DNA of 23,817 nt, taken from Armatimonadota bacterium. GTDB taxonomy: Bacteria; Sysuimicrobiota; Sysuimicrobiia; Sysuimicrobiales; VGFF01. The translations under genes were made by a program, and so were the position numbers. Shown in pieces: positions 23,502 to 23,817 of this stretch. Position 1 is the stretch's first letter. Each line of letters begins with the position of its first letter. Where the stretch lies: positions 1 to 23,817 of the forward strand of contig VGFF01000018.1 of NCBI GenBank assembly GCA_016868955.1. Reading direction: 5' to 3'. Below the pieces are notes generated by a model that was not told the origin of the DNA, did not search any database, and was given only the letters and a program-made list of their open reading frames with translations.

Positions 23502-23817
23502 ATGTTTAAGAAGATCCTCGTCGCCAACCGCGGGGAGATCGCGGTTCGTATCCTCCGCGCCTGCCGCGAGATGGGCATCCGCACGGCCGCCGTCTACTCC
23601 GAGGCCGACCGAAACGGCATGCACGTTCGTCTCGCCGACGAGGCGTTCTGCATCGGCCCGGCGCCATCCGTGGACAGTTACCTCAACATCCCCAACATCA
23701 TGAGCACGGCGGAGATCCTCGGCGTCGACGCCATCCACCCCGGGTATGGGTTTCTCGCCGAGAACGCGCACTTCGCGGAAGTGTGCCGCGACACACGAGT
23801 CACGTTCATCGGACCGA
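23502..23817 (+). CDS. accC: Biotin carboxylase subunit of acetyl-CoA carboxylase, 5' part
   Basis: ATP-dependent carboxylation of the biotin on AccB. Only the first 105 codons are in the window. They read MFKKILVANRGEIAVRILRA, then TAAVYSEADRNGMHVRLADE, SYLNIPNIMSTAEILGVDAI and HPGYGFLAENAHFAEVC, the N-terminal pre-ATP-grasp domain of biotin carboxylase. The start ATG at 23502 lies 15 nt after the accB stop, with only a weak Shine-Dalgarno. The gene runs off the right edge. It completes the four-gene accDABC set. Confidence 0.96.
   Translation, partial: MFKKILVANRGEIAVRILRACREMGIRTAAVYSEADRNGMHVRLADEAFCIGPAPSVDSYLNIPNIMSTAEILGVDAIHPGYGFLAENAHFAEVCRDTRVTFIGP

Noticed and set aside
1..23817. 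CRISPR array, tRNA or rRNA genes
   Set aside because: Looked for regular repeats and tRNA-like or rRNA-like stretches by eye; none seen.

Overview
The window is a high-GC bacterial chromosome segment. It is mostly a dense housekeeping block read on the minus strand, followed by the start of a fatty-acid synthesis operon on the plus strand. The gene neighbourhoods (rpmE, prfA, prmC, rpiB, glyA, upp; and glpX, fsa, rho, rpmE) resemble those of Firmicutes and related Terrabacteria. The very high GC, the S-layer-homology protein and the mycobacterial-type RpiB suggest a deep-branching high-GC lineage of that broad group rather than a classical Bacillus relative. This placement is inference; no rRNA gene is present to settle it.

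Layout. 1-700: the end of a glycerophosphodiester phosphodiesterase (+) converges on a 74-codon C-terminal remnant of an endonuclease/exonuclease/phosphatase-family gene (-). 689-8578 (-): in transcription order rpmE, a terminator, prfA, prmC, an MFS transporter, rpiB, glyA, upp, an OmpR-type response regulator and a PAS histidine kinase, mostly with overlapping or closely spaced ends. 8656-17530 (-): htrA-like protease, glpX, argS, a coiled-coil protein with its own probable leaderless promoter, an SLH/BsuPI-like envelope protein, fsa-type transaldolase, rho, and a LysM-M23 peptidase. 17620-19895 (+): two adjacent membrane-protein genes, both broken. 19915-20991 (-): a secreted protein of unknown function. 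21094-23817 (+): accD, accA, accB and the start of accC, the four acetyl-CoA carboxylase subunits in one operon.

The most unusual part is 17620-19895. A multi-pass membrane gene carries an in-frame TAG (18208). The RDD-family gene after it is split by a 556-bp insertion (18793-19348) and also has a frameshift at a C8 tract. The insertion has 6-bp inverted ends (CTCGGA/TCCGAG) and a possible 3-bp CTT duplication. Removing it rejoins the RDD frame exactly. It carries two coupled minus-strand genes for small DNA-binding proteins (XRE-type and MerR/excisionase-like). Neither is complete: the first has no start codon inside the insert, and the second has no stop codon and runs on into antisense host sequence. 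I see no transposase or integrase. I did not find a clear new multi-gene system; the insertion and the decaying membrane operon are the best candidates for a second look.
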